In this document: one piece after another, positions 1 to 12,570 of the stretch | How the letters are laid out: every line of letters starts with the position of its first letter | Numbering within the stretch: position 1 is the first letter of the stretch | Notes under the pieces: model-generated | Told to the model about the DNA's origin: nothing | Seen by the model: only the letters and a program-made list of their open reading frames with translations | The model's database searches: none | Program-made: the position numbers and the translations under genes | Assembly (NCBI GenBank): GCA_003024175.1 | Contig: MDYQ01000207.1 | Location: 248,001 to 312,000, forward strand | Reading direction: 5' to 3' | Source of the DNA: Planoprotostelium fungivorum | Taxonomy: Eukaryota; Evosea; Variosea; Cavosteliida; Cavosteliaceae | Length of the DNA: 64,000 nt

Positions 1-1742
1 GCTCACGTCTGTGTGTTGGTAGATGGAAACGGATCGTATGAGAGAGAAGACAGAGTGACAGTAGCATCTGTACTTTGCATCAGAACGTACGAATTCACCA
101 TGACAACTCACTCGTGACATCCTTCAACACAGAAGAAGGAGCGTGGACGTACACATTCTCTGAGAGGTTAAGCTGAGTCGGTCCTTCTGTTATCACGAAG
201 CTCCTCCCCACGATGTCGATGTTTGTAGATCGCAGATCGATCGATGTAGAATTGCGTAGAACGGCCTCGGTCAATTGAACCATGATGGCTGTGATCTACA
301 ACGATGAGTTGAATCATAAAGAGATACATCTCACGTCCGGATTTTTTTGAATGGAATTACGGTCCAATTGATTGAGGATGCTTGGTCAGATGTGAATTGA
401 ATCGTCATCTTTCGTACAAGTTGACCCACTTGTGCGTCACTCTGAGACAGGTCGACGTTCACGAGCTGCTGAGCTCGACGGATTGGACAGACAACTTGGG
501 AGCAGAGCAGAGGGTCATACTTACAACTCTTCATCACCGAATTGATGGGCAAATAAGGGATCTTGTTTCCACTGATATCGCAATCATTTGTGCCGCGGAT
601 TGCATCTTGTGGGACACTATCTAGTCGATTGCCTTGAATCGAATCGAAGAAATTGTGGCTGAGATCCACGTGAACGATACCACCCATCGAGGACGGAATC
701 GTACCCGTGAAATCGTTGTAACTCTATTCGCGTCAGCCTGAGGCGAGATGCGAGAGTTCCCACCAGGTCGACGAAAGAGAGATTGGCCGACTGAGAGAGG
801 ACAGAGATAGTCCCGTTGTGTGGATGATCTGTGACAACATGGCAGGCTGGTGAATCCGTTACGATCGATGACGAGCGTGGTAAGACTGTCCATTTGAAAG
901 AGGAAGGAAGGGATCTCGCCCGAGAATCGATTCTGCACACGTCAGCTACCATCGACGCAACATCCTCACCATACTCAAGGCCAGAGTATTCAATTTGGTT
1001 AATGAAATCAACGCCTCTGGAATAGAACCATTCATGTCGTTACCACTCAAATCCAGGGTAGTTAAATTCTGTGGCAGAGTGTTGGATGAACTGTGGAGGG
1101 GTGCAAGCATGATGGAGGATAGAGAATTACTGTGGAGGTGTGAGATGATCGAAATGAAACACGCATCCATCTCACTTTCTTAGCATGAGTAAGCTCAGCG
1201 CAGTCAGTTTCGACAGATCAGGTAAGGGACCACTCAGACGATTGAAGGATAGGTTTACATATCTCAACTTGGTTAGATTGGAGAGGAAGGAAATGTTTCC
1301 GGAGAGACGGTTCTGATGAGTTCAGTCACATTCAAAGTGAGAGATGATGGAAGGATCACTTGAGTCAGTGCTAAATTTTCTAATTGGGAGAGTTTTCCGA
1401 GTGATGAGAGTGTTCCGTTCAATTCGTTTTGTACAATGGTGATCCTATTGATGATGCCGGGGATCTTGCATTCAACCACAACGATTGAAGGTATAGCGCA
1501 GCACTATCTTCTGCATCAGATGGATGGACGATGCAAGAAAAGGAATTCACGTCAGGATAGGTCGTAGAATTGATCTGAGGATAGTTCAACAGTCCTAAAA
1601 CACTTCATCTTCTTTCACTGTCTCAGACATCACCGTCACCTCCCATCTCGCCCCATGCGGTCCAAAAGACATCGCAATCAGTCCCAACCGCACAGTGGAT
1701 CATCAAGAGAATCCATAACCCCTTCGAAAGCTGTTCCCTCAT
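1..1742 (-). CDS. LRR receptor-like ectodomain, 3' end outside window
   Basis: The reading starts at the ATG at 1740-1742, giving a signal peptide (MREQLSKGLWILLMIHCAVG). A cysteine-bearing N-cap follows (around 1560-1470), then plant-type LRRs of about 24 residues. Clear repeats lie near 1440-1370 (ITIVQNELNGTLSSLGKLSQ), 1080-980 (LTTLDLSGNDMNGSIPEALI) and 680-520 (VHVDLSHNFF..., CDISGNKIPYLP). N-glycosylation sequons are frequent, fitting an extracellular protein. Exons are split by short introns with GTGA donors. The gene continues past the left edge, so I cannot see whether it ends in a membrane segment and tyrosine kinase like its relative at 7633-12079. That it is a receptor is inferred from the shared LRR style and signal peptide. 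Exon joins in 1-700 are uncertain. Confidence 0.6.
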
Positions 1743-1943
1743 CTTTGTGTTGTCGTCTCTTCAGGCTCTCCAGAAATGGTGTTATCCTAGAACAGCACAC
1801 CATAGGTAAATCGATCTCGTTACTTCGCGTTAGAGTAGAGTAGAGTAAAATCGCCTGACGTATAATTTATTTTAGCAGTTACTTCTGTTGACAGTGAGTC
1901 GAAAATGGTCACGTAAGTAGACATCGTTTACACATGTCCGGAT

Positions 1944-1950
1944 TTATTGT
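1944..1950 (-). terminator. AATAAA overlapping the stop of the MED24-like gene
   Basis: On the minus strand the end reads CAATAAATCC, so the polyadenylation signal includes the TAA stop. Confidence 0.6.
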
Positions 1951-4900
1951 GACACCATCTCCCTAAGGCATGGCACACGCTCCAGCATGTCTAAGAACAA
2001 CAGAGGGAGGCCCACGGTAGGCGTGGGACACTTTTCACTGCACTTGACTATCTCGCGGAGAAGGCTTACAAACTGCCGGAGGAATAGGGAACTCGTCACA
2101 GTCGACCCTGCATCCCATCAGCATCGCCGACATCATGAAGATGATCACCTCTCTTGTCTTTGACGCCGGACAAGTTGTAAGTCACAGCTTGCATCGCGAC
2201 GTGACTCAAGAGTTGAGCGATGATGAACTGTCCGTGCGCGTCACTCTGTGTCGAGAGGAAGTTGATGATCTGCACATCATGAGCGACGTTAAGACGTTGC
2301 TCGTGTCTTCACCTCGAAGAAGAGATCCCTGACCATGATGAAGCTCATCGAACCGATGAGACAGCCGGCGATCTCGGCTGTATGTGTCAGTCATCTACAA
2401 CGCCTTCTCGTTGAATTCACCCGCTCGGATCAAACTCGAGTGGAGAGTGGTGGCCCCGCGGTCTAACAAGGACACGATCTCCTGTCATCTCCATCAGCAT
2501 CATCATCATCATCATCGTGTGATGTCCATCATCATCGCGAACACAAGCGTGATGATCATGTGTGTCACTCATGATGCTGATCTTCACCTTGATGACTGCC
2601 GCGCAGAATCTGCTGCCCGTCACATGCTTCAACGTCTTGTGACAGATGAGCATGGTCTGTTCTAAAGAGACACTTCCCTCTCTCGTCATGAGCGTAAGGA
2701 GGTACCGGTGCAAGTTGTTGAGATGAGAACCAGAGATCATGAGACCCCTGCCTCTCATGGAGGGTGTCGCCGTCGTCTCGTTCGCGTAGCACCTGTGCTG
2801 GCCGTTCGAAAATTGGAGGATGGACGATTGTAGACGGTGGATGATGGTTTCGGGTAATTTCTTGGTGAAATTTCGCGTGTTGGTCTCGAGGTCTTCGGGC
2901 ATGCGGTTCTTCTCCAAGAGGCGGTGGGATTCGAGGATTCGATTGAGAAGCCAGTAGGGAGCGTAGATGGGTGTGCCAGAGAAGAGTCTGAGACGTTCAT
3001 GATGGTGTGATGACAAGATGACGACGATCAACATGATGAACATCGTGGACGTGGTGAATGTGGTGAACATGATGGATATCGTGTCACGAGCAATATGAAT
3101 ATGATGCACATCAAGTCATGAACGATGATGACCACGATCGTGATGAGATGATGATTATGGTCAAGAGCAGATCGACTCACCCGCTCTGATTCACCAGATA
3201 TGCCTCGTTGAAATTGTCGATCATATTGCAAAGCTGTGCAATCACGATCCAAATCGTACTGTTCAACGCCGCGCTCTCCCCCACCCTACTCTCGTCAATC
3301 ACACGATATTCCCACGAGATTTCTATGAGATCTACCTGTCAGGCAGGGCAGGCAGAGTGTACGGCATGTCTATGATGAATTGGATGGCAGCGAGAGCTTG
3401 CTCCAATTTGAAGCCTTCATCGTTATTACACTTTGAGATAGCCACTCTGGATAATTCCATTACCGCCGCCAAAACTTCCCACTTTGAATACCTGAAATCC
3501 ATTGAGAGATGTCCATCTACAACGTTGTAGATCACTCTTGCACGGCTTCCTTGACTTCTCTGACCTTCGTCGCCTCGTCTGATTCGGACATCAACACGTC
3601 GAGTAATTTCTCTGAAACTGCTGTGACGCCACCGTCGTCGTTGTCTTCAGTTTCCATGGCAACCGTTTCCTTCTTCAGCGTTGTAGATGAAGTCATCACA
3701 CCCTGACCCGCAGTGTTGGCGATCGGTGGTGCTTCCGTGTCTTCAAATTTCGTCGTCCAATTGAAGAAACGGATCATACTGTCCGTTGGGCTGATGGACT
3801 GGATGGTCGACTGAAGGATCTACGAGATTTCAGTGAGATTTCAGTGACATCTCGTGGAGATTTCGTCACCTCGTGGGTGTATGTCCACGACTTGATGTGG
3901 AATACTTCTGTGATGGAGAGGAAGAGCATTAGACACGTGTCAAACGAGTGATGATCACTCTCAGCCTCGATCGAATCGCTCAGTAGATCACCTGCTCGCC
4001 TCTCATTTTCAAGCCGAATCTGAATCTCACTCTTCAAAAAGTTGTCGCTGCCGAGCGAGTCCAAGTGGGTGACCAGGTTCTTCATGAGGTGTTGCACTTG
4101 TCCGTTCAAGTTGAAGACGTCCAATAGGCTTCCGTTCTCTTTCGTGGAGTTGAAGGTGTGGATGAGAGGACTCTTGATGTCCCAAGTTGTGCACAGAATG
4201 TTTGCGAAGGTGATCGCAGTCACCACGGCGGGTATCTTTGCATCGACCGGTGAAGTCATCTGATTATGTTATGTTTCGATGGTGGATACGGACAAGCGTG
4301 GGCCGTACCGGGCGTTCGTCCGTAACAAAATCGATCTCACCTTCAATAGGAGAGAAACGTAGTCTGGTTGTGAGGCCCACTCTGAATCGGTCGCTGACGA
4401 GCACAGGCAGCGAACGAGGGAAGAGATGACAGTCGATGCACTCTCCTCTTCCTCTGCATCCGGCCACTGTGCCAACTTCTCTTTCAGTCTCGTCTCGATC
4501 TGCTGGATGTTGATATTGTCCTGCGGTATGTCTGCACAGGTCAATCGACGAGACGTAAGACGAAATTTCACCGAGATTTCCATCGACCGTTGAGTTTGTG
4601 GATTTTCGTTCTAATTTCAGCTTGGGGAAGGCAACAGAGAGACGATCTGTAGAGACGAGGTTTTTGATGGACAGGATCCGAACGAATTGCTCTAAGACAT
4701 GAAGGTGAGCTGCACCATGAGAGATGCTGATGACGTCGCTGATCGCCCCTTCGATCAACTTTTGCATCTCATCCTCCGTGTGAAACTGTCCGGGTCAGGC
4801 AAAGATCGAATTTCAAATCTCCCGCCGAAAAAATCACCTGGCCCTCCAGGATCTCGTCTACCATGGATCGGAAGATTGCGGGTAATTTGACGTACATGTG

Positions 4901-6379
4901 CAATTTCTTCCGAGAAGCTGCTTCTGGTGCTCCCGTTCCGATGGATCTCCACGATGACGTCATCACTTCGCTGAAGAAAATTCTGAGAAAATTCTCGTCT
5001 TGTAGTGGTGCCTTCACGGTGTGATATCTCAGGCAGGCGAGTTGCATCAAGTGATCACGACTCTCTTGTGTCGTTCTGACCGAAAAGTTGTACGCCTGAT
5101 GATCATCATGAGGTCGACACCATCACGAGTCACCCACCTCTTCGTCTATGGTGAATAGAGTGAACAGCCACGGCTTACAATGTGTGTCTCCTCCAAATTC
5201 GATGGAAATTTCAGATCTCGATACTTCTGGGTGTAGTCGTGGTTCGTAGCCGGGTGAAACTCGCAAATTTAAATTGTGGCGGAATAATTCTCTCGCGGAG
5301 AGGAAGACGTGCCTGAGGGGTGTCCACAGGCTACGCAGAGAGTGGGGTGGGGTAGCCGTGCGGTACTGTGACAGCTCGTCGACGTATCTTCCAAATTGGG
5401 TCCAGATCTGTTGAGATGAGATGGGTAGAACACAAAGAGATAGAGGATATCGTGAAGAATGAGTTGGTGAAGAAAGATATAAAAAGAGAAAGAAAATAAA
5501 GGAATGAAAATTTTAGAAGACGATGAAATGTGGAAAAGATAGAGGGACAGTGAACTCACTTCAGGATGTTGATCGCGAACGGAAGACAACAGGTTCATGA
5601 GACCTTTGTCTTTCAAGATTCGAGATGAGATGTCGATGCACGATGTGATGTTCTCCTGTTGAGTGACGACTTGAACGACTGGAAGCTGCATGCTCTACCG
5701 ATGACATCAGACACGGACATGGTGATGATGGAAGATGCAGATGGTCATACCCCTCTGTGTGATAGGCTGAGTGATTGGAGGACTTCGTGGATCACATCGA
5801 AGAGGAAGACTAACAGTTGAATGCTGGCAGGTGCATCGTTCTTCTGTTCATCCACTCGAACTGTATCAACGTCAGTCGGTGAGTCAGGTGATGATATGAT
5901 GATGAATTAATTCAGTTAGAGTTCAGGTATGACTCACTGTTCTCGGCTGAGAAGGCCCAACGATCACAATGTAACAATTGATATAGGGAAGAACAGATGA
6001 ATCTCAACATGGCATGCAATTTCGATGCATTGCCCTCTTGGCCTACCGAGATCTTACCAGATCTCTTGGCCGACCACAGAATGTCTAAGAAATCCGTCCA
6101 CGATACGAATTGAGTGGTGAGGGCAACTTGGAGGTAGCTCTGCAAAATGGGGCTGAGCACCGGGCTTGCAATCAACTCGGCGATCAATGTTTCTGTTCGT
6201 TTGACTTGAGACATCACTTGTTACACGATATCCAACTCACCACAGACGGCATATTGAGGTGATTTTCCTTCCACTTTGATGGATGACATGAGCTGCTGGC
6301 ATTGATTCGACCATTGAGAAGGTGTCTTTCTCTGTCGCCAGCAATCCGCTATTATCTTTCGGATCTGCTCATCTGCCAT
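1944..6379 (-). CDS. MED24: Mediator tail subunit, MED24-like
   Basis: The start is the ATG at 6377-6379 (MADEQIRKIIADCWRQRKTP) and the stop is the TAA at 1944-1946. The N-terminus follows animal MED24 in order: a WRQRKTPSQWSNQC segment where MED24 has WRERWSDYQW, then SPVLSPILQSYLQVALTTQF where MED24 has SPNPLILSYLKYAISSQMVS, then a leucine-rich helix ending LLHC. The rest is all-helical, read through roughly a dozen exons (for example 4260-3890, 3770-3540, 3000-2600). The C-terminal exon at about 2090-1947 encodes LRQFVSLLREIVKCSEKC, again like the MED24 end. Estimated length is near 1,000 residues, as in human MED24 (989). MED24 belongs to the tail module of Mediator and links activators to RNA polymerase II. 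Family assignment rests on remembered similarity rather than a search. AATAAA overlaps the stop codon. Confidence 0.6.
3515..3532. repeat. 18-bp perfect palindrome in an intron
   Basis: ATCTACAACGTTGTAGAT reads the same on both strands and sits just after the donor of an intron in the MED24-like gene. It is two head-to-head copies of the ATCTACAACG decamer that recurs in introns across the window. Confidence 0.85.
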
Positions 6380-6516
6380 GTCTAACACGATCAGATGAGA
6401 TGTTACCATTTGTCTCGTTGTTTTTCAGGAGTATAGAATTTCACTTTTCGTCGCAAACTAAACACACCACCACACACGTAAGCCCCTGACGTTATCAACC
6501 AGACATCATCTCTCAG
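6380..6516. promoter_or_regulatory. Divergent intergenic region (bidirectional promoter)
   Basis: These 137 bp separate the start codons of the leftward MED24-like gene and the rightward hydrolase, so both promoters must lie here or overlap. A T-rich patch (tctcgttgtttttcag) is the only visible feature; no TATA box stands out. The promoter role is inferred from gene arrangement. Confidence 0.5.
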
Positions 6517-7512
6517 ATGGACAAGATGATACGACTGATCTTCTTCACGTGCATTGTCTTTGCACTGGCTCTTTCCATCGACGTGCCTCTATATCAGAGC
6601 CTACCTCCCACGCCACACCTGCCCAATGGAGGAAGACAAGGAAGATACATCACATCAGATGGCTCCCGCTTGTGGTATAGAATGTACCCCGGACAACCTA
6701 ATCGACCACTAATCACCTTCCTTCACGGAGGCTATACCAACTCGAACTATTGGGGATTGCAGATCACAGCTCTCAGAGGTCATTTTCCCATCCTCGCCAT
6801 CGACTCCAGAGGTCACGGACGTTCAGTCGACAACACGTCTAATCCCATCACATACTCCATCATGGCGGACGACGTCGTCTCCATTCTCGACCATCTCGGA
6901 CACAACCGCACGCACATCGTCGGATGGTCCGATGGAGGCATCATCGGCTTAGACATTGCCATGCGCTATCCTCTTTATCTCCACGGTCTCTTCTGTTTCG
7001 GCTGCTCCTACTCCTACGAAAACGTAAATGTGACCATCATGTCCAGCCCCACCTTTCTCAAATGCATGCCTAGAGTGCAAGAAGAATATTCTCATTTGAA
7101 TCCCCAACCACAGAACTGGAAAGAGTTTAAAGACAAGATGGAGAGCTTGTGGTCTAAGCTGCCATCATGGAATGAGAAGGATCTGAAGGACATTCCAGAC
7201 AAGAACGAGGGGAAAGAGATATGGGTCGTCGATGGAGCAGAAGAGGAGGCCATCAACTTGTCTACTCCCAAAGAGATGTCAGAATGGGTGATCATTTCAT
7301 CATCTTCACATCGTGAATGTTGATCGTGATTACAGATCGATGGATCGAAATTGGTCATTTTACCTGGAGTCAGTCATTTCGCGTGAGTCGAGACATCATG
7401 TGAGACGAGTTGACTCTGCTTCAGGTTCATGCAATCTCCCGCTGCATTCACCAGAGTGCTCAAACAGTATCTCTTTGCAAAGGAGTCTTCTATCGATTCC
7501 CTGCGTTCATAG
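6517..7512 (+). CDS. Secreted alpha/beta hydrolase
   Basis: Three exons (6517-7287, 7336-7382, 7425-7512) give about 301 residues. The protein opens with a signal peptide (IRLIFFTCIVFALALS), so it is secreted or lysosomal. It has the complete alpha/beta-hydrolase set: the oxyanion HGG at about residue 70, the nucleophile elbow GWSDGG (Ser near 148), an acidic residue in VVDGAEEE near 242, and the catalytic His in LPGVSHF, reached only after splicing. The RGHGRS motif before the elbow is typical of the epoxide-hydrolase/esterase-like branch. The substrate cannot be told from sequence. The introns are 48 and 42 nt with GTGA donors. AATAAA follows the stop at 7520-7525. It faces the kinase receptor tail to tail, with about 120 bp between the stop codons. 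Confidence 0.85.
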
Positions 7513-7632
7513 GGATGTAAATAAAACCTTATTCCACCATTTTTATTTCGTGCGAAGAGGAGCTGTAGTTGTCAAGCCCGGTGATAGATGTTAGACAATA
7601 CAATTCGATTCTGTTTATTCACAATGCATCAT

Positions 7633-10600
7633 CTACTCCTGATAATGCTCGTAGGGTGCGAGTTCTTCCTTATAGATGGTTCCAGTCACCACATATCGAC
7701 AATATGGATCTTGCCTTCCCGACTCCACTGTAATCCTGTCAGTACACACGACCGATGATGATCACCACTCCATCAGACGATGATGATCATGATGAAGAGA
7801 CTCACCATCGATCGCAAGTGGGGCCAGGCTTTCAGTATCATCCGTTGATGTCAAGTTATACAACTCCTTCATCTCACAGTAGATGTCTCTGAACTTCGGT
7901 CTGTCTGCTGCCTCATACTCCCAGCACCTGCCACTCATCATTTCCTCCTCTTCTCTTCTCGCTCTCACCTCTTGAGGATACTGTACAGCTCGTTCGGACA
8001 TCTACAACGAGTCACTCTTTTCTCTACACCACCCTCGTCTCACCTGAACGGTTGCTCCAGCCTGGCTCTGTGCTCGACCACAGCTTTCATCACTTCTGCA
8101 TTCGTCTGGAAGTCATGATAAGGAACTTTACCCAACGTGAAGATCTCCCTGCAAGAGATTGAGTCGAGAATTGTAATGCATCGATTGGACTCACCAAGCT
8201 AAGACACCGAAGCTCCACACGTCCGTCTCGTAGCTGCTGACGTGACTGCGTATGGTCTCTGGTGGACTCCAGCGGAACGGAATGATCTTGGATGACGCTT
8301 CGTAGTAGCTCCTCTGTCGACTCATACCAAAGTCGGATATCTGTTTGATGCATCAGAATGAATGTCGATGATGATCATGTGATGATCATGATGATGGTGA
8401 TCGACTCGTGATGATGGTCACCTTCACGTGTTTCATACCGTCGATCAGCATGTTTCTCGCTGCGAGATCTCTGTGGATGACACCTTTTACTGTGAGTCAA
8501 GAAGGCACGAACAGAGCACACCTTTCGACTGTAGATAGATCATGCCCTTCACGATGTCGAAACACATCGAGATCAAGTTGTTGTCCGTCAGCTCTCTGTG
8601 TGACTTTCGTAGATAGCTGTCCAATACGTCAGCATCTCATCACTATACACATAGACATAGACATAGACATAGATGGATAGTATCTCACTTGTCGAGTGAG
8701 CCACATTCTACAAACTCGAGGACCATCAGCACTCTGTCGTCATGCATCGTCACTCCCAGCAGTCGCACGACGTTTGGATGATTCAGTCTGTTCTATACGT
8801 CAGATGTTTCTTTATCGGGTGGATGAGATGATGGAGAGTAAGGACTCACCCTTTGAGTAGAGCGATCTCTTCTCTCCATCTCATGTCTTCCGATTTGTCC
8901 AGAGTAGACTAGTTGACGTCAAAATAGGATTATCGATGAAACGGAAGATGGAGTGCTAGTTAGAAAGCTCACGTGCAGTCCCTTCAATGCCACGTCTGTG
9001 TCACTCCAACTTCCCTTGTACACTGCTCCAAAGTTTCCCTCCCCTATGATGTGTTGTACCTATCATACTTCAGATATCCTACACGATGGATGTGACGATG
9101 ATCACGATCATCGGCTCTGATGATGAGGGATGACTCACTGTGACGTTATCTAACATCAGATCTGACAGATTCAGCCTCTGCATCTCGGCCATATCTGCAC
9201 TCCGCTCCCTCCTCTTCCTCCTCCTTCTCAACAGAAAGATCGTAACGGCTGCCGCGACGGTGAACAATAAGATCACTATACCGCAAACGATGCCAGCTAT
9301 AGCCCCTCGACTCAGAATGTTCGAATTGCCAGGCACACATGTCACTTGTCCGTCTACAACACGTCAGTCGCAGAACAAGATCTCGTTTTCGTTTTCACCT
9401 CGAACTTGTAGAAACTGATTCTCAGGACATGTATAGCCAGTCCCGTTGATCACATCTACACCTCCTTCACTGTCTGTCACCTTCCATCTACAACGACTCA
9501 CCTGGACAGATGCCACTCGGCGGACAGTTTGTACACATCCCGTTGTCGCCCACTACATAGCCCTCTTGACACGAACACAGAGAGTAGTTGTAGTACCCAG
9601 GGTCCACTATGATCTGTGACGACGGCGAGTCTTTCCGCACTAGCAGAGGACAAGACATGTGCTGAGCCAGCTGAGATACGGTGATGCGTGGATCGGGCTC
9701 GATCCAAGAGGGAAGAGAGTAGCCGTTGTAAGATCGCATGTGTGGGTTGTTTGACATGTTGAAGAAGAACAATTGGGAGGCGGGAGCTAGAGATTCGTCG
9801 AGAGTTCCGGTCAGATTATTCGAAGAACTAGAGAGGTGAGGTCGTGATGATGTGTCCAGAGTCGATGATGTGATCACGAGATCATGATGGAGGATGAGAT
9901 CATGAAGAACATATTCGTGCGATCACGATGATATCGATTGGATGAAGAAATCAGACTCACACATCGATGTACTGGATCGAGTTGACCACTTGATTCACCA
10001 TGGCAAACGGACCTGTCCCATTCAATCACTCATCCTCCCTCCTCTTCTCACCCGTCAATCGATTTCCCGACAAGTCCAACTTGAACAGAGTCACGAACAG
10101 GTTCGATCCAAAGTAGGAGAAAGTTCCCGTGATGCCGCAGCTCTTGAGTAGAATCGTTCTCAAGTAGAAAGAAGAAGAAGCGACGATGGTGCTGATTCCA
10201 GAGACATCCATATCGAGAGGATTGAACGATATGTCTAAGTAAGAGATGGATGCAAGGACTGTGGCTGGTAGCGGAGATCGCAGGCCGCAGTTTCGCATGT
10301 TCAAGATCGACAAGCTCGCCGCGCTGATCTGTGGAAAGAGAGAGTTGAGCGGATTGTTGGCTACGTTGAGAGATATGATCGTGGTCGAATTGATGTAGTC
10401 GAGACGAGTGAACATGTTGTTGTCGAGCCGGATGGTGGGAGAGCTGGTCATGAGGGTGTAGGGGATGTCGCCTGTGTAAGGTCATTCGATGCGATGTCTT
10501 TGATCAGATGGTGATGATCATCATTGTGGCGGTCGCGATCATGATCATGATGGTGACGTGATCGTGATCATGATCGTGATGAAGTGATGATGACATAAAC

Positions 10601-12079
10601 CATGATCATCCGAACGTACCTGACAGAAAATTGCTACCCAAATTGATCGACGTCGCGATGGTGATTCCCTCGAAGATGGACTCCTCGATCGTTCCGTTGA
10701 GGAAATTATTCGAGAGGTCGAGCATCGCCACTTGACCGTTTGCCAACAGGGGAGGTATCTGTCCACACAGATTGTTACTGGCCAAACTGATGGTCTGACG
10801 AGTCAGATGTCATCGACGTGATCGATGATGATGGTGTTGTGTGACATGATGATCAAGTCACCTGCAGGGCTGGAGACTGAAAGTAATTCTGCGGTATTTC
10901 TCCGGACAATTGATTCTGGCTGAACGATGTTAGATTCGGTGGATGTTGTTCACACCTCAATTGGATGGTGACTAAACTAGTGCTATTGAATGCGGGTAAC
11001 GTGCCTTCCAACTGATTCGACTTGACTGTGATGATGTAAAGACTCGGTACTGCCACCAGACTGCGCGGTATGTTTCCTGTAAAATGAGAATAAATCGACT
11101 GAAAATGCATTTTATACGTTCGATGAACTCACCTGTCAGTGCATTCGTGTCCAAGTGCACAGAAGCTAGCTGACTCATGCCATAGAACACATCAGGTATC
11201 GTTCCTGACAGCTTGCATTGTGTGAAGCGCAGGATGACGAGTGAGGTCAAGTGTTCCAGCTGTGTGGACAGCTGACCTCCAAAGTTGATGCCTGAGTAGA
11301 AGAGAGAAGGGTTGGGTATCTGAAGGACGACCACTCTGCCTTGCATATCGCAGATGACAGAGTTGTCTCTCCACGGTGTCACGCACGGATCACCGAGAGA
11401 AGAGTTGGCTTCGAACAGAGACAATGGACTTGTCTTAGACCAGCTGAAGTGCATATTAGAGAATTACCGCCGGACATTTGTGATATGATACCAAAATGAT
11501 GATGTGAGAGATTATCACTTGTCGAACGGATCAATTTTCTTCCATATATCTAACAGGGCGATTCTTTGGTTATCAGCCATGCGAGTTGCATTGAAAGTGA
11601 CGGTCAGCTGTTTCCCTGCCAACAATGCATCACGTAGAGGTTGTCCCTCCCAATAATTGAGCGACACACTTTCGATTTCAGCTGAAAGAACACGAATCAT
11701 CGCACCTCGGTATCGTGATGTTGCTGGGATCAGGACCACCACTCCCGATTGGAACCTTTTGATCTTCACCTGCCCAAGGCATTCGATTCATCAGTATGAA
11801 CGCCTGAGCTCCTGCTGATTGAGCCGTCTTGAATTTCCATACGAATGTGCAGTTGCCTCTGACCGCTAGCACAGCGGTGGGTCTTGTGAAAGTTTGAGGT
11901 ATGAAGCAGCCACCGTTGGGAGCAAAGTATAGAGTCAAGTTGTCTAAAGACTGCGGCCAGGGCAGAGAGCCGAAATCAGAGGTCGGAAAACTGTTGATGT
12001 ACCGTGTTGAGCTACCCTCGTGGACATACAAGGAGGTCACGGTTACTACACAGAAGAGGACCGTCAGCCACTTCTGCAT
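7633..12079 (-). CDS. PA-LRR receptor tyrosine kinase
   Basis: The start at 12077-12079 gives a signal peptide (MQKWLTVLFCVVTVTSLYV); the stop is at 7633-7635. Domains in order: a protease-associated domain (about 12000-11750, with AVLAVRGNCTFVWKFKTAQS); a plant-type LRR N-cap with CVTP and CDMQ cysteines; about ten LRRs (11350-9800, for example LRFTQCKLSGTIPDVFYGM); a short EGF-like cysteine patch (9600-9500); one membrane helix (about 9330-9230, GAIAGIVCGIVILLFTVAAA) followed by an Arg/Lys-rich stop; and a tyrosine kinase. Kinase motifs are complete: GEGNFGAVYK, VALK, HRDLAARN, SDFGMS, WSPPE, DVWSFG and CPNELYSILKRCW. The tail carries tyrosines (RYVVTGTIYKEE). It should be an active single-pass receptor; the ligand is unknown. 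A decayed duplicate lies immediately upstream. Confidence 0.85.
8648..8676. repeat. ACATAG hexamer microsatellite in kinase intron
   Basis: About four copies of ACATAG lie in the intron after the catalytic-loop exon. The same repeat appears inverted at about 13477-13505 in the duplicate, which fixes the orientation of that copied segment. Confidence 0.8.
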
Positions 12080-12208
12080 CACCTGTGATCGATGCGAACT
12101 CGTGTGGTGTGGCACGTCCAGACGTGACAGGCACAAAAGATAATATCTTTTGCCTGTGGAAGCACAATCAATATATATCTGAGCCAAAGTCTGCCGATGT
12201 TTAAGCAT

Positions 12209-12230
12209 ACCACACGAGTGCTCGTGTGGT
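12209..12230. promoter_or_regulatory. 10-bp inverted repeat upstream of the PA-LRR kinase
   Basis: ACCACACGAG and CTCGTGTGGT form perfect 10-bp arms around a TG spacer, 130 bp upstream of the kinase start. One arm (CTCGTGTGGT) recurs at 12099-12108, nearer the start. This could be a dimeric factor site or a short hairpin; a regulatory role is inferred. Confidence 0.45.
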
Positions 12231-12249
12231 GTTATAGATGGATAGATAG

Positions 12250-12560
12250 ATGACTGTAGGATCCCCCATTCATCGTGTTGGAAGGGGTGTTGTGCTCGAT
12301 GGAAGCATGATGACAGCTTCTGGTGTGAGGGCGGAAATCCACGGGTGCCACTCTTCCGATTTTCACTATGATCACATGAAGCAATGTGAGACGAAAGCTA
12401 ATCTCATCCATGATAGACCATTTCAGGCGGAAGCGGGAGCGGAGCACCCAGCAGGTTATACGCTCGGAGTAAAACCGCATTCTATTCTCCGTCTACGCTG
12501 CGAAAAACGGCCGAAAGATCCAAATGCATCGATGAACGAAAACAGGAGGTCCTATTGAAA
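12250..12560 (+). pseudogene. Probable CAP-Gly relic
   Basis: An open stretch encodes RVGRGVVLDGS, then AEIHGCH, in the order and spacing of a CAP-Gly core (GVWAGVALDGP ... DGTVRGVKYF in the intact gene at 14431). The DNA around 12276-12305 also resembles 14530-14570. The lead-in start, the VGCRVKV strand and the GLMVRPNQ-like end are not recognisable, so I read it as a decayed copy made when the kinase plus CAP-Gly pair was duplicated. The match is short and degenerate; chance resemblance is possible. Confidence 0.35.
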
Positions 12561-12570
12561 TCGATTCTCT

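Noticed and set aside
2417-2560. His/Met-rich extension (MMMMMMLMEM, HHHHHH) of a frame in the MED24-like gene
   Set aside because: It is translated CAT/GAT intron repeat, bounded by plausible splice sites.
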